Source: Verrucomicrobiia bacterium (GTDB lineage: Bacteria; Verrucomicrobiota; Verrucomicrobiia; Opitutales; Cerasicoccaceae). From it: a stretch of DNA of 64,000 nucleotides. The stretch covers positions 682,001-746,000 of the forward strand of contig JAUIHT010000001.1 of assembly GCA_030432235.1 (NCBI GenBank), read 5' to 3'. Position numbers and translations under genes: made by a program. Positions 20,501 to 27,878 of the stretch are shown in pieces. The stretch's first letter is position 1, and the number at the start of each line of letters is the position of its first letter. Under the pieces are notes generated by a model. It was not told the origin of the DNA, did not search any database, and saw nothing but the letters and a program-made list of their open reading frames with translations.

Positions 20501-21941
20501 CGACGTAGTACCAGGCATTGCCGCCGCCGATGCCGGTATCGAAGCCCTGATTGCTGCCGAACTCCAGCAAGTCCGTGGTGTAGGTGTTCATGCCCAGGAA
20601 TTTCATCCGCTTGGCTTTGTACTCGAACCAGTCGAGGGAATCGGCCACGCCGCGCTGTGTGGGATCGTAAGACCAAACCACGCCGTCGGCCATTTCTTCA
20701 CGGTAGAAGGTATGGCGGCGCGGTAGCCCATCGGGCGGCAGATTGAGCAGGAGCGAATAGGTAGCCTCATCCGGCGCTTCGTAGAGGCGTATTTTAGAAA
20801 CGGCCGCGCCGTTGGAAAGCGGGGCGTCGCTGTTGGCGAATTGGGCCACGATAACCAGGAAGCCGTCTTCCGGCAGGTCAGGATAAGGGCCCTCGCCGCG
20901 CGGGCGATCGATTCCGGAAAAGCGATCATGCAGATGAAACAGGTTTTGCCAGGTCTTGACCTCGCCGGACAGAGGCAAGTCGAGGGACTCCGCATTGGGG
21001 AAAACATACGGAGGTGTGAGGGAGTCGCCGACTGTCTGGCCGGTATGGAAGCCGCGGGTCATCGAGCCACCCGCATTGGTCACATACATAGTGCGGGAGA
21101 CATCGTCGGGATAGTCGACTTGAAGAACATAGGCCTTGCCGGCTTCCAGGCCCAGACCTTCACCGATGCGGTATGCGAAGTAACGCGCATCTGCTCCGTT
21201 GGGATTGGGCAGTACTCGCGTTGGCACGCCCAGGATAGTCTGGATTTGGCTGACGCCGCTGGGGTAGTCGACAAATTCGTGCGGGTCGTTGGGGTCGCCG
21301 CAATCGATTTCATCCACGAGCACGAGATTGTCAAAGGGGAGGTCAGGTAGTGTCGGGCCGCTGGGATCTGGTGTTCGCACGCGTATCGCGCTGAGCTTTC
21401 CGTTGCCTGCCGTGCCACTGGCAATCGCAACATTCAATTCGCCATCGGCTATGGTGACAGGGAATGTTTCAATAACCTCCGTGCGCTCTGGCGCCTGGGC
21501 GCGGATGTCAAACTCGTCCAGCTCCAGGTTGCCCTCAATGGATACGTCGAATACCCGGGTACCCAAGGCCGAGTTGTCGGCAAAATAGAGGTCCACGACA
21601 TAGTCACCATTTGCGATCGTGAAGCTGTAACTGAACGAGCTGCTGGACCAGCGGTAGTCATGATGAAGCTCGTCATCCAGTGTGCCCTCGATGTCGCCAC
21701 TGAGGCTGGTCATGGCGCCACCGGAATAATAGGCATCCCCCTCGAACTGGGTTCCATCGGCAGCCTCATACGCATCTCCGCCACAATTAACGGCATACAG
21801 TACTTCGCCTTGCAGATTGCTGGAGGTGACGAGGAAACAGCAGATTAATATTAGATAGTAGGCAAAAGGTGGGTTTTCGTGATGGAGGCGGGCAAAGAAG
21901 TTTCCAGCCGCCGTATTTCGGAGGGGCACTATAGATGTCAT
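14505..21941 (-). CDS. Giant secreted malectin/barrel protein with threefold cadherin-like - DUF1349 - jelly-roll repeats (2478 aa)
   Basis: A long n-region precedes a hydrophobic signal segment at about residues 28-46 (YYLILICCFLV). A malectin domain follows (47-195; LYAVNCGGDAYEAADGTQF), then a beta-rich segment (200-385) and a 540-residue region (390-930) that reads like a glycoside-hydrolase-like TIM barrel: WFEYKAKRMKFLGMNTYTTD, GNYGFDVLPYFEYAG, NFVGAWFRAR, then a C-terminal beta-domain. I do not recognise its family. From about 935 a module of cadherin-like (Big_9-type; ANDTGPG, GFYGEDSVAYTV), DUF1349-like and jelly-roll domains occurs three times, starting near 937, 1450 and 1964. The end (FDNFTVSDSL) closely matches the neighbouring 1425-residue protein. 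It presumably acts on or adheres to extracellular polysaccharide. No sorting tag is seen. Confidence 0.8.
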   Translation of the reverse strand: MTSIVPLRNTAAGNFFARLHHENPPFAYYLILICCFLVTSSNLQGEVLYAVNCGGDAYEAADGTQFEGDAYYSGGAMTSLSGDIEGTLDDELHHDYRWSSSSFSYSFTIANGDYVVDLYFADNSALGTRVFDVSIEGNLELDEFDIRAQAPERTEVIETFPVTIADGELNVAIASGTAGNGKLSAIRVRTPDPSGPTLPDLPFDNLVLVDEIDCGDPNDPHEFVDYPSGVSQIQTILGVPTRVLPNPNGADARYFAYRIGEGLGLEAGKAYVLQVDYPDDVSRTMYVTNAGGSMTRGFHTGQTVGDSLTPPYVFPNAESLDLPLSGEVKTWQNLFHLHDRFSGIDRPRGEGPYPDLPEDGFLVIVAQFANSDAPLSNGAAVSKIRLYEAPDEATYSLLLNLPPDGLPRRHTFYREEMADGVVWSYDPTQRGVADSLDWFEYKAKRMKFLGMNTYTTDLLEFGSNQGFDTGIGGGNAWYYVAREPDRWRRVLDMIGNYGFDVLPYFEYAGSRGSGSLALGPQKRSHPLNGTLTIYTHISWAEASRVDLADPDTIADAKLLLDATISQYKDKVNFVGAWFRARVSQMAMSFNDYDFATYSEEVNGGIPVTRQQIIDSEPLYLNYKQWWFEKRRDFINSMRDHLRDQGVNPEANILFTSDATETGKADVPPGQEDFVAEDATAWSSVGVAATSMQDALDVDRHFRGLTTPRDTWAGWEWQHADLENDPQNYTDNEGGMLTYSFNRYFTVAKPEALEAFRTPSGTAVVRHFCLNEDAMTIDKDGPNEVIPLGYFVSDCEYANSFSMMEEALAVANGDPRYLGYLCSWRYNPGFPAYVRAFNQAFLSLPALPSTMLSGATSDSNVVVRAIETEGYGTYLAVVNTARSDVTVTITLPERGLVEDAATGQIVDSNTGELTLEMYPYQLRAFRLDKQTLDGAVAQDDYVILDEGTTVDVNVRANDTGPGSLSLSSVGQARHGTVSIVSNQVRYVPDAGFYGEDSVAYTVTNGTDDDTARVYFTVSNTANANDLAGWNLANNKVGNYVVGHSRLLADGQTGELNGAGRGFEGNADSTFFERISLLGDFTITAHITDSTQVTDGAIGLMVRQGNNASSRFVALGLDASGNHVYFSRTAPGADSTAGSDASASGSWLRLVRTGSVIEMQVSTNNTSYNTIGRRVLPGLPVKLEAGLFLIGGSANTPVRGLVQDFAVSGQSLGSNVLLAQTFSDGANLSTYFNASPSQNQFSEIVAESEAGDWSITDGALQIVREGSSSSDSGAGFARLTDFAGPPSVVKFSFDFAVSGSSTNGTMATVTTGDFTSVSDYNSGGASASKFSQFSIKGNGVGLYHFPFGSAKYGDSLANGEMSTIVFYLNDTGSQQTYEGPDGTLYQIDDGKASYWLNGEVMYENFEPPGTYGASGIKTFRFHASSSDTATLRFDNFIIENSFPISSDPNTNTAPNAVNDTVSVDEGNSLFITPLANDVDPDNGPDGLVISNVDTPLHGTVTQSGSTLTYTPDPGYYGSDSFDYTVFDGTDTDTATVSVTVNDTSTAQNLNSLGLNGQTIGSATGGSRLLANGDLEITATGSGLGGSADSIQFEQLAVSGNFILDLRVTSLTAFGANPRGGIMIREDLGDDARVALLSTSTDGQYRYSARTSIGSTITEIDPSVGYTFPGAWVRMTRFEDTLTFLVSDDGINFTQIDTVTINGLPESVYAGVFSSNARVTATGFSVTPWQESIFEQDFSGSTTIADYYNALAPDRNQFTDIGAEDDAGTWSIYNGTLKLTRPNPGIDSDDNGAGFYRLVDFEGTPNLMKVSFDFAVENVSSFVNFASLDLGEWSSQADYNSSGATSVYSNSLSFKAGGTDLFRFQLSGQNSVTYAADGTPVTVEWYVNNTGQQVTYTGPDTQSHTIDHGRSSLWVNSSLVLDNIARSGAYSVNDIANMRLRCGTSLPIAMSFDNFVIEDSFLVNTPPVAAADTATTDERTAVTINVLANDTDSDSQPAALSIYSLGEARHGIISLFGSSVIYTPEPGFYGTDTFTYLVTDGAEQDWGLVTVTINSDTLYNTLESKELYGVDIGSGSDGSSRILQSGEWEITGSGTGLSSTSDSFHFEQTGVLGDFSIVAQVTELFGAGATQRAGIMIRESNSAGARMVALATTPSTYYTVIERTTTDASASETVTTESYSYPDAWLMLERVGDIINVAVSDDGQSFTQIDSVTLSSLAATVQAGLFASSGSQGTNTLASMDDFELTLSSAIFVQDFNSSTNFADYFNATSPSANQFNDISTEQYGGSWSIVSGALNLQRADPTTIADSTQAGAGFMRFTDFPGAPEVLKIEFDLSVNYISTYTDLAGMRIGDFTTQSDYSGSIPSVSTSFEMIIKGGGQDLFRFRINGTNSSTYAADGTAVHVIWYMNASGSSVNYVGPDNNTHTLDDLRNSLWIGSTLLFDNVQRSSVFGSTDLTDLYFRATTTQEAVFQFDNFTVSDSL

Positions 21942-22124
21942 GGGGTATTGAGGTTAGGGGTATCTCGGTGATTGCCTTCAGGAAATGATGGCAATCCCTA
22001 GGGGTAAGAATATCGCCGATAAACTATAAGGTTATATCAACGAAGTAGAGAACATCGGTATGCTGATACGGTATGGCATTGTGAGACTGCCAGAGAGTCA
22101 GTTTTAGGGTATAGCTACTATGAT

Positions 22125-22157
22125 ATCATAAATATCTAACAATTAGATAATTATGAT
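22125..22157. promoter_or_regulatory. 15-bp imperfect inverted repeat, operator candidate
   Basis: Left arm ATCATAAATATCTAA (22125-22139) and right arm TTAGATAATTATGAT (22143-22157) are complementary except for one position, with a CAA spacer. The site is AT-rich with no T-run, so an operator upstream of the giant secreted protein gene is more likely than a terminator. Confidence 0.4.
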
Positions 22158-22530
22158 TTATGTGAAAAATCGAAAAATGAGTTATCTCTCGACTCGGATA
22201 AACAAGAGGTAGAAGTGCTGACCGACTCTATGTTTAGCAAAAAGCATATTGGCAAGTAAAAAATAAAACGTTATATCTATATACTTGTATGTTAAGTGAC
22301 TAGCTGTTTTGCTTTTATTCGTTGAATAGTAAGAGAGCCATCAAAGGTTAAGTCGGGCAAGGGAGCCTCCTTGCTCTGGCCGTAAGTGTGGGTGCGCCAA
22401 CTTCAAGATGCGTCGTTGCACGATTTGTTTCTGCCGTGCCTTGCAATTTGCATGAATCGCGCGGCTGTCATTTGAGTGACCTGTTCACAAGTTGCTCTAT
22501 GATATGCGTTAAGGAGATAATAAATAGATG

Positions 22531-22547
22531 TGGTACGGCGCTAGCAA
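22531..22547 (+). promoter_or_regulatory. Possible sigma-54 (-24/-12) promoter overlapping the DUF502 leader
   Basis: TGGTACG, four bases, then TAGCAA gives GG and GC exactly 10 bases apart, with one mismatch to TGGCACG and one to TTGC. The predicted transcript would start around 22557, immediately at the GTG start codon, which implies a leaderless message and weakens the call. Confidence 0.3.
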
Positions 22548-22557
22548 TTAGCTAGGC

Positions 22558-23184
22558 GTGCGTTTACTATCCAGAATCTTCCTACAGGGCCTTCTCGCCT
22601 TTCTGCCCGTCTTTCTAACGCTGTACCTCTTGTTTTGGTGCATCAGTGTGGTGGAGGAGGGGTTTAGTGCGGTGCTTCAGACCATCCTGCCTGACCATGT
22701 CTACTTTCCCGGCATGGGCATCGTTCTTCTAATTAGCATCATCTTCTTAATTGGCCTATCTCTGCACGAGGTGCACTTGCAGTCTGTCTACGGTGTTCTG
22801 GAAAGCCGTTTTCGCAAGCTGCCGCTCATTCGTACGATTTATGGCGCCTGCAAAGACTTCCTCAACTTTTTCGCGGGTCACAAGAAGCGCAAGGAGTTCA
22901 ACCAAGTGGTCACCGTGCAGATGCCAAACTGGGAGTTTAAGATCATGGGCTTCATCACCGAAAAGGACCTGAGTCGTCACCATTCAGACTTGGCCGAGGG
23001 CGATAGCTGGGTGGCCGTTTACCTGCCCATGGGCTATCAGATAGGCGGCTACACTTTGCTGATGGACCGCCGGAATGTGACGCCGATTGATATGTCCCTG
23101 GAGGATGCCATGCGCTTCGTTCTCACCGCTGGTGTAGCGACCAACCAAGCGGAGACGCAGCCGCCCTTCAGAGTTGCATCATAA
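22558..23184 (+). CDS. DUF502 family inner-membrane protein
   Basis: This 208-residue protein has the DUF502 hallmarks: a short basic start (RLLSRIFLQGLLAFLPVFLT), two transmembrane segments at about 8-30 and 52-68, then RKLPLIRTIYGACKDFLNFF and a soluble C-terminal domain ending in a GGYTLLMDRRNVTPIDMS stretch. Members are widespread, of unknown function, and often linked to envelope integrity. The GTG at 22558 matches where family members begin, but its ribosome site is poor. Upstream, AAGGAG (22511-22516) precedes an ATG at 22528 that is in the same frame but stops at a TAG (22549-22551) after seven codons. The gene converges on the histidine kinase gene 32 bases downstream and lies within a group of stress and envelope genes. 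Confidence 0.85.
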   Translation: MRLLSRIFLQGLLAFLPVFLTLYLLFWCISVVEEGFSAVLQTILPDHVYFPGMGIVLLISIIFLIGLSLHEVHLQSVYGVLESRFRKLPLIRTIYGACKDFLNFFAGHKKRKEFNQVVTVQMPNWEFKIMGFITEKDLSRHHSDLAEGDSWVAVYLPMGYQIGGYTLLMDRRNVTPIDMSLEDAMRFVLTAGVATNQAETQPPFRVAS

Positions 23185-23216
23185 ACGCTCCGCGATGGCA
23201 TATGCCGTATGCGGGA

Positions 23217-25040
23217 TTAATCGTCGAGGTGGCGCGGCAGGCTAAAATAAAACTCGCTGCCTTCGCCTTTTTGAGACTCGCACCCGATGCTTCCGCCGTG
23301 TTGCTCGATGATTTGTTTCGCTATATGCAAGCCCAGGCCCGCGGAACCTACCTTAGTCGATTCCTTCCCCTGACTGTAGCGATCAAAAATATGCGGTATC
23401 ATATCCTCGTCGATGCCTTCCCCAAAGTCTTTCACGAAAAAGCGTATATTATACTCATCAGCATGGGCTCCAATGAGGACTTTGGAGCCGTGTGAACTGT
23501 GGCGCAGGGCATTTGAGAGGAAATTGTTGAGCACAATAGTTACCTTGTGCGGGTCCGCGTGAATCAGCGCGTCACCTTCTGCATGCTCGACTTCGATGGA
23601 AACTTCGCAGGCTTCCGACAGATCTTCGTGGGTAGCTACGGATTCGTTGATGATCTCGTTTACGCGACATGTTTCTTTGGTAAGGTCGGTTGCGCTCGAC
23701 TCCGCGCGGCTGAGGTCGAGCAAGTTTTGAATGGTAGCAAGCTGACGCTCCAGGTCCTCCTTTGCCGTATCGACCAAGTCGAGCTGATCTTCGTTCAGAG
23801 TTCCGATTTGTTGCTCACCTAAAAGATACAGTGCCATGCGGGCACTGGTCAGGGGTGTTTTGAGCTCGTGGCTCACGGTGGCGACCAGGTTGCCCTTGAT
23901 GTCGTCGGCCAATTTCATCTTGGTGACGTCCTGCAAGGTCAGGGCTACTCCGGGCTCGTTTTTCTGGTTGATGTCCTGGATATTCTTCAACAATTCCACG
24001 GGATAGCTGACCACCAGATAATAGCGGGGCTGCCCGTTTATCTTTAATTGTATGGCTTCGTGGAGCTGGCGCTGTATGTAGATGCTGTGGCCTTTCTGTG
24101 TTTTGGAGGCAATGTCGATCAACTCCCCGGGGAGTCCGCTTGCCCATTCCGGTGAACTTAAAAGCTCATCTGCCTGCGGGTTTGCATAGGTTATGCTGTG
24201 GTCCTGGGTCAGAAAGAGGATGGAGTGAGGCGAACGCTGCAGCACGGTCTGAAAAGTATGCGTGGTGCTGTGCAGACGCTCGTCTGTAAGGTTGCGGTAT
24301 AGCCGCAGATTGCGGATCATGCGGTTGAGGCTGTAGGCCAGTTGCCCGACTTCGTCCTTTCGGACGATGCGCACCTCCTGATCGTAATCTCCCTTGCCGA
24401 CGTCATCGAGCTTGGCCTGGAGCATCTCCAGTGGGCTAACGACAATCCGCCCGATCTGATAGCTGATTAAAATCGTACCGAAGATTCCCAGTCCGATACC
24501 GATGCCCAGAACGTAAAAAGACAGACGAATGCGCTCCCGGAACTGGAGCTGCAGTCCGAGGATATCCTTGATGGCGGTAGCCGAGACTTGACCGATCAAG
24601 GCTTCGGTTTTGTCCACCATGCGTATCGTTGAAGGGAAGATCGCCGGGTCGATGGCATTCCACTCGATGTCGACCAAGGACTCCAGGCGGACTTTCAGCC
24701 GCTCATTGTTGAGCAGCAGTGTTTTCATGGCCTTGGATTCCTGGATGCGCTCGCTTTCCCTGATTGTCTCAAGCGCATCCTCGTAGACATCCCAGGCGCG
24801 TTGCATCGCCTGAGTTGCCTCTTTGTCCGGCGCATCCATCAACTGCACCTGCAACTTGATTTCGTGGAGGCTGACCATGGCCTGGTCCACGGCATTGCCC
24901 AGGAGTTTCTGGCTTTCCTCCGTACTTTTGACCAGTCCCTCCAGGTTGTTGAGCAGGAAGATAGTCCAGACAATGAGCCCGACGAGCAGGAGCTGCAGTG
25001 GCAGGAGCGCCAGGTAAAAGCGATTTCGAAGCTTTTTCAT
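23217..25040 (-). CDS. Membrane sensor histidine kinase (HAMP-PAS-HisKA-HATPase), partner of NtrC-type regulator
   Basis: This 607-residue kinase has transmembrane segments at about residues 9-31 and 174-195 bounding a helical periplasmic sensor, a HAMP domain (about 196-250), and a PAS domain (about 262-375; HSILFLTQDHSITYANPQADELL). The HisKA domain has His391 in VSHELKTPLTSA, and the ATPase domain shows NNFLSNALRHS, DFGEGIDEDMIPHIFDRY and GLGLHIAKQIIEQHGG. Its ATG overlaps the stop of the upstream NtrC-type regulator by one base (TAATG), so the two are translationally coupled and surely form a cognate pair. The mainly helical 140-residue sensor region could respond to envelope state or a periplasmic partner; the signal is unknown. 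Confidence 0.93.
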   Translation of the reverse strand: MKKLRNRFYLALLPLQLLLVGLIVWTIFLLNNLEGLVKSTEESQKLLGNAVDQAMVSLHEIKLQVQLMDAPDKEATQAMQRAWDVYEDALETIRESERIQESKAMKTLLLNNERLKVRLESLVDIEWNAIDPAIFPSTIRMVDKTEALIGQVSATAIKDILGLQLQFRERIRLSFYVLGIGIGLGIFGTILISYQIGRIVVSPLEMLQAKLDDVGKGDYDQEVRIVRKDEVGQLAYSLNRMIRNLRLYRNLTDERLHSTTHTFQTVLQRSPHSILFLTQDHSITYANPQADELLSSPEWASGLPGELIDIASKTQKGHSIYIQRQLHEAIQLKINGQPRYYLVVSYPVELLKNIQDINQKNEPGVALTLQDVTKMKLADDIKGNLVATVSHELKTPLTSARMALYLLGEQQIGTLNEDQLDLVDTAKEDLERQLATIQNLLDLSRAESSATDLTKETCRVNEIINESVATHEDLSEACEVSIEVEHAEGDALIHADPHKVTIVLNNFLSNALRHSSHGSKVLIGAHADEYNIRFFVKDFGEGIDEDMIPHIFDRYSQGKESTKVGSAGLGLHIAKQIIEQHGGSIGCESQKGEGSEFYFSLPRHLDD

Positions 25041-26374
25041 TACGTCATGCCGAGACGTTTTCGCTTGCGATAGAGGGTGGCCGTATCGATGCCGAGGATA
25101 CGGGCAGCCTCGTCGAGGCTATCCGTCTTGGCAATGATGCGCCGGATGTGAGTTTCCTCCAGTTCCGCCAGGGAAATCATCTGTCCGGGGCGCGGGCCGC
25201 CTTCCTCGTCTTCGGAAAAGTCGCTGGGCAGGTCGGTGGTTTCAATTTCGTTGCCTACGGAAAGAATCACGGCCCGTTCGACAACGTTGCGCATTTCCCG
25301 CAAGTTGCCCGGCCATGAATAGTCAACCATGGCCCGCGCGGTGGTTTCGGAAAAGTGGACGTCACCACGCCCTTCGCGTTTGGTAAAGTACTGGAGGTAG
25401 CGCTCGGCCAGCGGCATGATGTCCAGCGGTCTTTCCGAGAGAGGGGGCATCTCCAGACAGATAACCTTCAGCCGGTAGAAAAGGTCTTCGCGAAATTTAC
25501 CTTCGGCAACTTCTTGAGAAAGGTCACGATTGGTGGCCGCAATAACGCGTATATCCGCCTTGCGGGTGCGGTTGTCTCCGAGCCGCTCGTATTCGCGATC
25601 CTGGAGGAGTCGGAGGAGCTTGGGCTGGATTTCCATGGGCAGCTCGCCGATCTCGTCCAAAAAGAGGGTGCCCCCTTCGGCTGCGGCTACCTTGCCCCAA
25701 GTGTCTTTGATCGCGCCGGTGAAGGAGCCTTTGGTATGGCCGAAGAGTTCGCTCTCAAGGAGTTCTTTGGAAAGGCTGGGGCAGTTGATGGTGATGAAGG
25801 GTTTGTCCCGGCGGGCGCTGCGCATGTGGATGTTGCGGGCCAGTACTGTCTTGCCCGTCCCGCTTGGGCCGAGAATCATGATGGTGGCTTCGGAGTTAGC
25901 CGCTTTGAAGGCCACCTCGAAAGTCTTTTGCACGACCGGCTCCTTCGACTCCAGGCTGATGGTCGAATTGTTGTCGGCCACCTGTTCCTCAAGTTCGTCC
26001 ACCTTGCGCTCCAGAGCCACGCTGGCTTCCAGCTTGGTGAGCATCTGGCGAATCTCTTCCGGAATGAAAGGCTTCTGGATATAGTCGTAGGCACCGCGCT
26101 TCATCGACTCCACCGCGGATTCGATGGAGGAGTGCGCGGTGAAAACGATGACCGGGATTTTCTCCTTTCGCTCCTTGAGCTTCGACAGGTAATCCAGGCC
26201 GTTCTCGCTCCCCAACATCACGTCGAGAAACATGGCGTCTATTTTTTCTTCGGCCAATACGAACTCAGCGCGGCGTGATGACTCCGCAGTGAAGGGAACG
26301 TGCCCCATGCTTTTCAGCGCAATGGAAGTCGTTCGCAAGATATTGGCCTCATCGTCGACAACGAGAATATTCAT
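25040..26374 (-). CDS. NtrC-family sigma-54-dependent response regulator
   Basis: This 444-residue regulator has three domains. The receiver (1-115) has phosphoacceptor Asp51 in FLDVMLG and Lys101 in YIQKPF. The AAA+ activator (about 145-380) has Walker A GPSGTGKT (169-176), the sigma-54 contact loop GSFTGA (216-221) and Walker B LFLDEIGE (237-244). The C-terminal Fis-type helix-turn-helix (about 410-444) contains DEAARILGIDTATLYRKRKRLG. Phosphorylated regulators of this class drive open-complex formation by sigma-54 RNA polymerase. The gene is followed directly by its kinase. It is the only sigma-54 activator in the window, which makes it a candidate controller of the -24/-12 promoters found upstream of the DUF1328 and lipoprotein genes nearby. 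Confidence 0.94.
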   Translation of the reverse strand: MNILVVDDEANILRTTSIALKSMGHVPFTAESSRRAEFVLAEEKIDAMFLDVMLGSENGLDYLSKLKERKEKIPVIVFTAHSSIESAVESMKRGAYDYIQKPFIPEEIRQMLTKLEASVALERKVDELEEQVADNNSTISLESKEPVVQKTFEVAFKAANSEATIMILGPSGTGKTVLARNIHMRSARRDKPFITINCPSLSKELLESELFGHTKGSFTGAIKDTWGKVAAAEGGTLFLDEIGELPMEIQPKLLRLLQDREYERLGDNRTRKADIRVIAATNRDLSQEVAEGKFREDLFYRLKVICLEMPPLSERPLDIMPLAERYLQYFTKREGRGDVHFSETTARAMVDYSWPGNLREMRNVVERAVILSVGNEIETTDLPSDFSEDEEGGPRPGQMISLAELEETHIRRIIAKTDSLDEAARILGIDTATLYRKRKRLGMT

Positions 26375-26387
26375 GAGGTTTCAGCGT

Positions 26388-26405
26388 ATTGCTATATACA
26401 TGCCA
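26388..26405 (-). promoter_or_regulatory. Possible sigma-54 promoter upstream of the activator gene
   Basis: On the minus strand TGGCATG-TATA-TAGCAA places GG and GC 10 bases apart, with one mismatch in each half to TGGCACG and TTGC. Predicted transcription would start near 26379, only about 5 bases before the ATG, which argues for caution. If real, it suggests autoregulation. Confidence 0.3.
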
Positions 26406-26507
26406 TCAGGAGCAATCGAGTGTCTACGTTTGTTTTTTAGGTGGAAATACTTATGCGAGTCTTGCTAGTTGCTGATATTCAGTTTCTTGTGAAGATGGCG
26501 CATGGCC

Positions 26508-26545
26508 GCTGTTTTTGAATAATTCACGACTATTCGAAAAACAGC
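26508..26545. other. Hairpin in the gap between regulator and phospholipase genes
   Basis: GCTGTTTTTGAATA (26508-26521) pairs with TATTCGAAAAACAGC (26531-26545) with a single-base bulge. A second shorter inverted pair, GCAAAATGC (26558-26566) and GCATTTTGC (26591-26599), lies nearer the phospholipase stop. Either could end minus-strand transcription, but neither has a T-run after the stem. Confidence 0.4.
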
Positions 26546-26609
26546 AGTCCGACCAATGCAAAATGCAATGGATGCGGGAGCCGGGCCGTGGCATTTTGCA
26601 ATGCCGGCT

Positions 26610-27824
26610 TTAGAGCTGTTCACGAAATGGACTCAGCAACAGATGGGTGACGTTCTCTTTCCAGTCGGGCCCTTCCCATTCGATAGGATCGAGACGTTTT
26701 GCTTCCTGTACGTCCTCGTCCATGGTCTGTCGCAGAGAGCGCACAAATTTCTCGGAGGCGGCAATTACGCCGATTTCCTCGTCCTTGCCCAGTGACCGGC
26801 GGTTGAAATTGATGGAGCCGAACATGGCAAAGTGGTCGTCACAAAGGACGAGTTTGGTGTGGATCATGGTCTTCTGATAGAGATGTATTTCCACACCGGC
26901 GGACATGAGCTCGTCAAAATACCGCGCGGATTCTAATCGCTCGAATCGTTTGTCCGTATACTTGCCGGGTATGAGAACACGGACGCGTACGCCGCTGCGT
27001 GCTTTCTCGCAGATGAGTTCCCGCAAGTCCTCTTCGGGCACAAAGTAGGGGGATATGATGTCCAGTTTGCTTTCAGCCAGGTTGATCAGCGCATGCAGGA
27101 CTTTATATGCGTTGCAGGTACGAAATCCGGAATGCGATTGAATGACCTGCAGAGGAATGTTCCCATTTGTCTCATCTGTGACCGCCGCCTGAGGAATCGG
27201 CAGTTCTTTGGAAACTTCGATCCAATTATCCTGGAATGCCCCCCGTAGATAACGCACGGAAGGTCCGGTGATTTTGAAATGGGTTTCACGCCATTCGCTT
27301 TCGTTGCGGGCATCACCTTCCCATTCCTTGGCAATGCCGACCCCGCCGGTAAAGCCAACTTTTCCATCGCAGATTAGCACCTTGCGATGAGTCCTCCAGT
27401 CGTAGCGAAAGAAGCTTCTCCGAATGGGGCGGAACCAGCAAACATCGACCCCCGCTTTTTCCATTTTGTCGACCAGGCGATCATCGATATCAGCACTGCC
27501 CATGGAATCGAGCAGCACTTTTACGGAGACTCCGGCCTGGGCGCGCTCGCAAAGAGCGTTTGCCATTTCTTCGGCGATATCGCCGGTCCAGTAGATATAG
27601 GTGAGAAATTCTATGAAGAAGCGGCTGTTGCGTATCGCGTTCAACATGGCGGGAAAAATTCGCTCCCCATTGTTCAGCGGTTCAACGGAATTGCCCTCCA
27701 CGAATGGCTGACCGAGGGCGATTTCCAGATAAGACCGCCGGGCCGCCAGGTCATTGGCCGGCTTGGTGCCGTCGACAGCATGTCTTGCTGAGTGCCTGGC
27801 TGGACTTTCAATTACGTTGACCAC
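26610..27824 (-). CDS. Phospholipase D family protein / cardiolipin synthase-like
   Basis: This 404-residue protein has two HKD motifs. The first is His146-Lys148-Asp153 (THRKVLICDGK, followed by GFTGG) and the second His322-Lys324-Asp329 (MIHTKLVLCDDHFAMFGSINFN). This is the pattern of bacterial cardiolipin synthases (ClsB/ClsC-like), which join phosphatidyl groups at the inner membrane. No transmembrane segment precedes the first domain, as in ClsB. The start is a GTG at 27824. It is the last gene of a minus-strand run YqaE - YciF - DUF2383 - phospholipase D, all with short gaps, consistent with membrane-lipid remodelling during stress. Confidence 0.87.
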   Translation of the reverse strand: MVNVIESPARHSARHAVDGTKPANDLAARRSYLEIALGQPFVEGNSVEPLNNGERIFPAMLNAIRNSRFFIEFLTYIYWTGDIAEEMANALCERAQAGVSVKVLLDSMGSADIDDRLVDKMEKAGVDVCWFRPIRRSFFRYDWRTHRKVLICDGKVGFTGGVGIAKEWEGDARNESEWRETHFKITGPSVRYLRGAFQDNWIEVSKELPIPQAAVTDETNGNIPLQVIQSHSGFRTCNAYKVLHALINLAESKLDIISPYFVPEEDLRELICEKARSGVRVRVLIPGKYTDKRFERLESARYFDELMSAGVEIHLYQKTMIHTKLVLCDDHFAMFGSINFNRRSLGKDEEIGVIAASEKFVRSLRQTMDEDVQEAKRLDPIEWEGPDWKENVTHLLLSPFREQL

Positions 27825-27878
27825 TGGGAACAGGGCTGCGGCGCACCCATGACAGCGGATGCGCCGCGCTCCTTAGGG

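Larger units (their letters stand above)
21942..22557. other. 616-bp AT-rich divergent intergenic region
   Basis: No gene was found. The region separates the giant malectin protein (minus) from the DUF502 gene (plus). It holds an imperfect inverted repeat at 22125-22157, a small hairpin at 22357-22374 (GCAAGG/CCTTGC) and a -24/-12-like element at 22531-22547. The promoter of the giant protein gene must also be here, but no convincing -35/-10 pair was identified. Confidence 0.6.

Noticed and set aside
10091-21941. PEP-CTERM or type IX sorting signal on the giant secreted proteins
   Set aside because: Both end directly after a jelly-roll domain (FDNFTVSD), with no hydrophobic tail, PEP motif or C-terminal sorting domain.
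25355-26278. 307-codon plus-strand open frame
   Set aside because: Antisense shadow of the NtrC-type regulator gene, whose motifs are all intact.
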